The position numbers and the translations under genes are program-made. This document shows, piece by piece, positions 5,226 through 5,882 of a DNA stretch of 5,882 nt. The DNA comes from Methanocorpusculum sp. GTDB taxonomy: Archaea; Halobacteriota; Methanomicrobia; Methanomicrobiales; Methanocorpusculaceae. Under the pieces are notes generated by a model, which was not told where the DNA came from, did no database searches, and worked only from the letters and a program-made list of their open reading frames with translations. Positions within the stretch are counted from its first letter, which is position 1. The number at the start of each line of letters is the position of its first letter. The DNA is taken from positions 1 to 5,882 of the forward strand of contig JAGARL010000275.1 in NCBI GenBank assembly GCA_017622255.1, in the 5' to 3' direction.

Positions 5226-5882
5226 CAGGCTGACGCCTCAATCATCCGCTCAATGGCTTTTCTGGCGCGGTCAGCAGTCTCCTTCTCTACAACAACTTCA
5301 TTCTTTCCTTCGGCTAAGGTCTCGTAGAGGTCCTTTAAGGTGATGAGCTTCATGTTGTCGCAGACGGCCTCAATTCCATGGAACGCAGTTTCCGGATAGC
5401 GCTTTCTCAGCGGGTGGAGGATACCGGATTCGGTTACGATAATCCACTCCTGCTTCTCTCCGCAGTTGCGAATCATGTATCCGGTAGAACCAATCATATC
5501 GGATGCCTTCTGCACCTCCGGCGCACACTCCGGATGGCAGATTACCGTCGCGTTCGGGAACTCACGGCGAAGCCGCTCAATCTCATCGACCGTTACCTTG
5601 TGGTGAATCGGACAGCCGCCGTTTTCCGGAACGGTGATGACGGTTTTTTCCGGTACCTGTTCGCGAACCCAGGAGGCAAGGTTTGCATCCGGACCGAAGA
5701 GCACGGTGTCGCTTTCAAGCGAGCGGACCACATCTGCCGCATTTGCAGACGTACAGGTGATGTCGCACTCTGCCTTCGTTGCGGCAGAGGAGTTGACGTA
5801 TACTACAAACGGAGCGCCTGGATGTGCGGATTTTGCCGCACGGACCATTTCCGGGGTTAACTGGTCGGCAAGCGGACATCCT
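5225..5882 (-). CDS. nadA: Quinolinate synthase NadA, partial (N-terminus beyond right edge)
   Basis: NadA is a [4Fe-4S] enzyme that condenses iminoaspartate with dihydroxyacetone phosphate to give quinolinate. The frame stays open to the window end, where it reads GCPLADQLTPE before MVRAAK, so the internal ATG at 5848 is not the start; 218 residues are visible and about 80-90 are missing relative to the usual 300. All three cluster cysteines can be seen: CPLAD (codon 5876-5878), NGGCPIHH (5612-5614) and VCDNMK (5360-5362). Their spacings of 88 and 84 residues fit the three-fold pseudo-symmetric fold (87 and 86 in the Pyrococcus enzyme, from memory). Other hallmarks are YVNSSAATKAECDITCTSAN, GPDANLA, CHPECAPEV and TESGILH. 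The gene is coupled to nadC by TGATG. The iminoaspartate-forming enzyme is not in view. Confidence 0.95.
   Translation of the reverse strand, partial: GCPLADQLTPEMVRAAKSAHPGAPFVVYVNSSAATKAECDITCTSANAADVVRSLESDTVLFGPDANLASWVREQVPEKTVITVPENGGCPIHHKVTVDEIERLRREFPNATVICHPECAPEVQKASDMIGSTGYMIRNCGEKQEWIIVTESGILHPLRKRYPETAFHGIEAVCDNMKLITLKDLYETLAEGKNEVVVEKETADRARKAIERMIEASA

Noticed and set aside
5846..5848. ATG as the start of NadA
   Set aside because: The frame continues upstream with GCPLADQLTPE, which contains the first conserved cluster cysteine of NadA, so the gene is cut by the window edge.
1..5882. tRNA, rRNA, CRISPR arrays, riboswitches, toxin-antitoxin or defence genes
   Set aside because: Nearly all of the window is occupied by the genes listed. 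No cloverleaf, spaced direct repeats or recognised defence domains were seen by eye.

Overview
The window looks like a compact stretch of an archaeal genome, most likely a methanogen of the Methanomicrobiales (Methanocorpusculum-like). This assignment rests on gene style and protein resemblance, not on a search. The clues are start codons mostly without Shine-Dalgarno sequences, TGATG/ATGA gene junctions, an AT-rich TATA-like box at about -30 before a probably leaderless gene, intermediate G+C, and a de novo NAD gene pair next to small zinc-ribbon, SWIM and OB-fold proteins of archaeal type. There is no rRNA, tRNA, CRISPR array or full-length transposase.

Layout from left to right: (1) a plus-strand pepD-type aminoacyl-histidine dipeptidase (68-1417), probably leaderless. 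(2) A minus-strand pair converging on it with no base between the stop codons: a zinc-ribbon/helix-turn-helix protein resembling the DNA-binding front half of a transposase (1894-2502), followed by an SSAT-like GNAT N-acetyltransferase (1418-1894). (3) A divergent intergenic region of about 100 bp, almost filled by an 89-bp hairpin with 26-bp perfect arms (2510-2598), flanked by TA dinucleotides and resembling a very small MITE. (4) A plus-strand operon of three tightly packed genes: a membrane-anchored OB-fold protein (2603-3148), a Nif3/YbgI dinuclear-metal protein (3150-3857) and a SWIM zinc-finger protein (3854-4216). (5) A minus-strand operon running in from beyond the right edge: nadA (5225 to the window end, N-terminus missing), nadC (4398-5225) and a small two-helix membrane zinc-ribbon protein (4180-4398). 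Its last gene overlaps the SWIM gene tail to tail by 37 bp.

NadA and NadC catalyse consecutive steps: quinolinate formation from iminoaspartate and dihydroxyacetone phosphate, then conversion to nicotinate mononucleotide. The enzyme supplying iminoaspartate (aspartate dehydrogenase or oxidase) is not visible and could lie beyond the right edge. The OB-fold/Nif3/SWIM operon has no assigned pathway. Two of its members carry nucleic-acid-type domains and one carries a metal site, so a shared nucleic-acid-related role is possible but unproven.

No intergenic gap exceeds 300 bp. The longest is 2503-2602, holding the hairpin. Nothing here clearly amounts to a new defence or mobile system. The hairpin element and its transposase-like neighbour are the parts most worth a second look.
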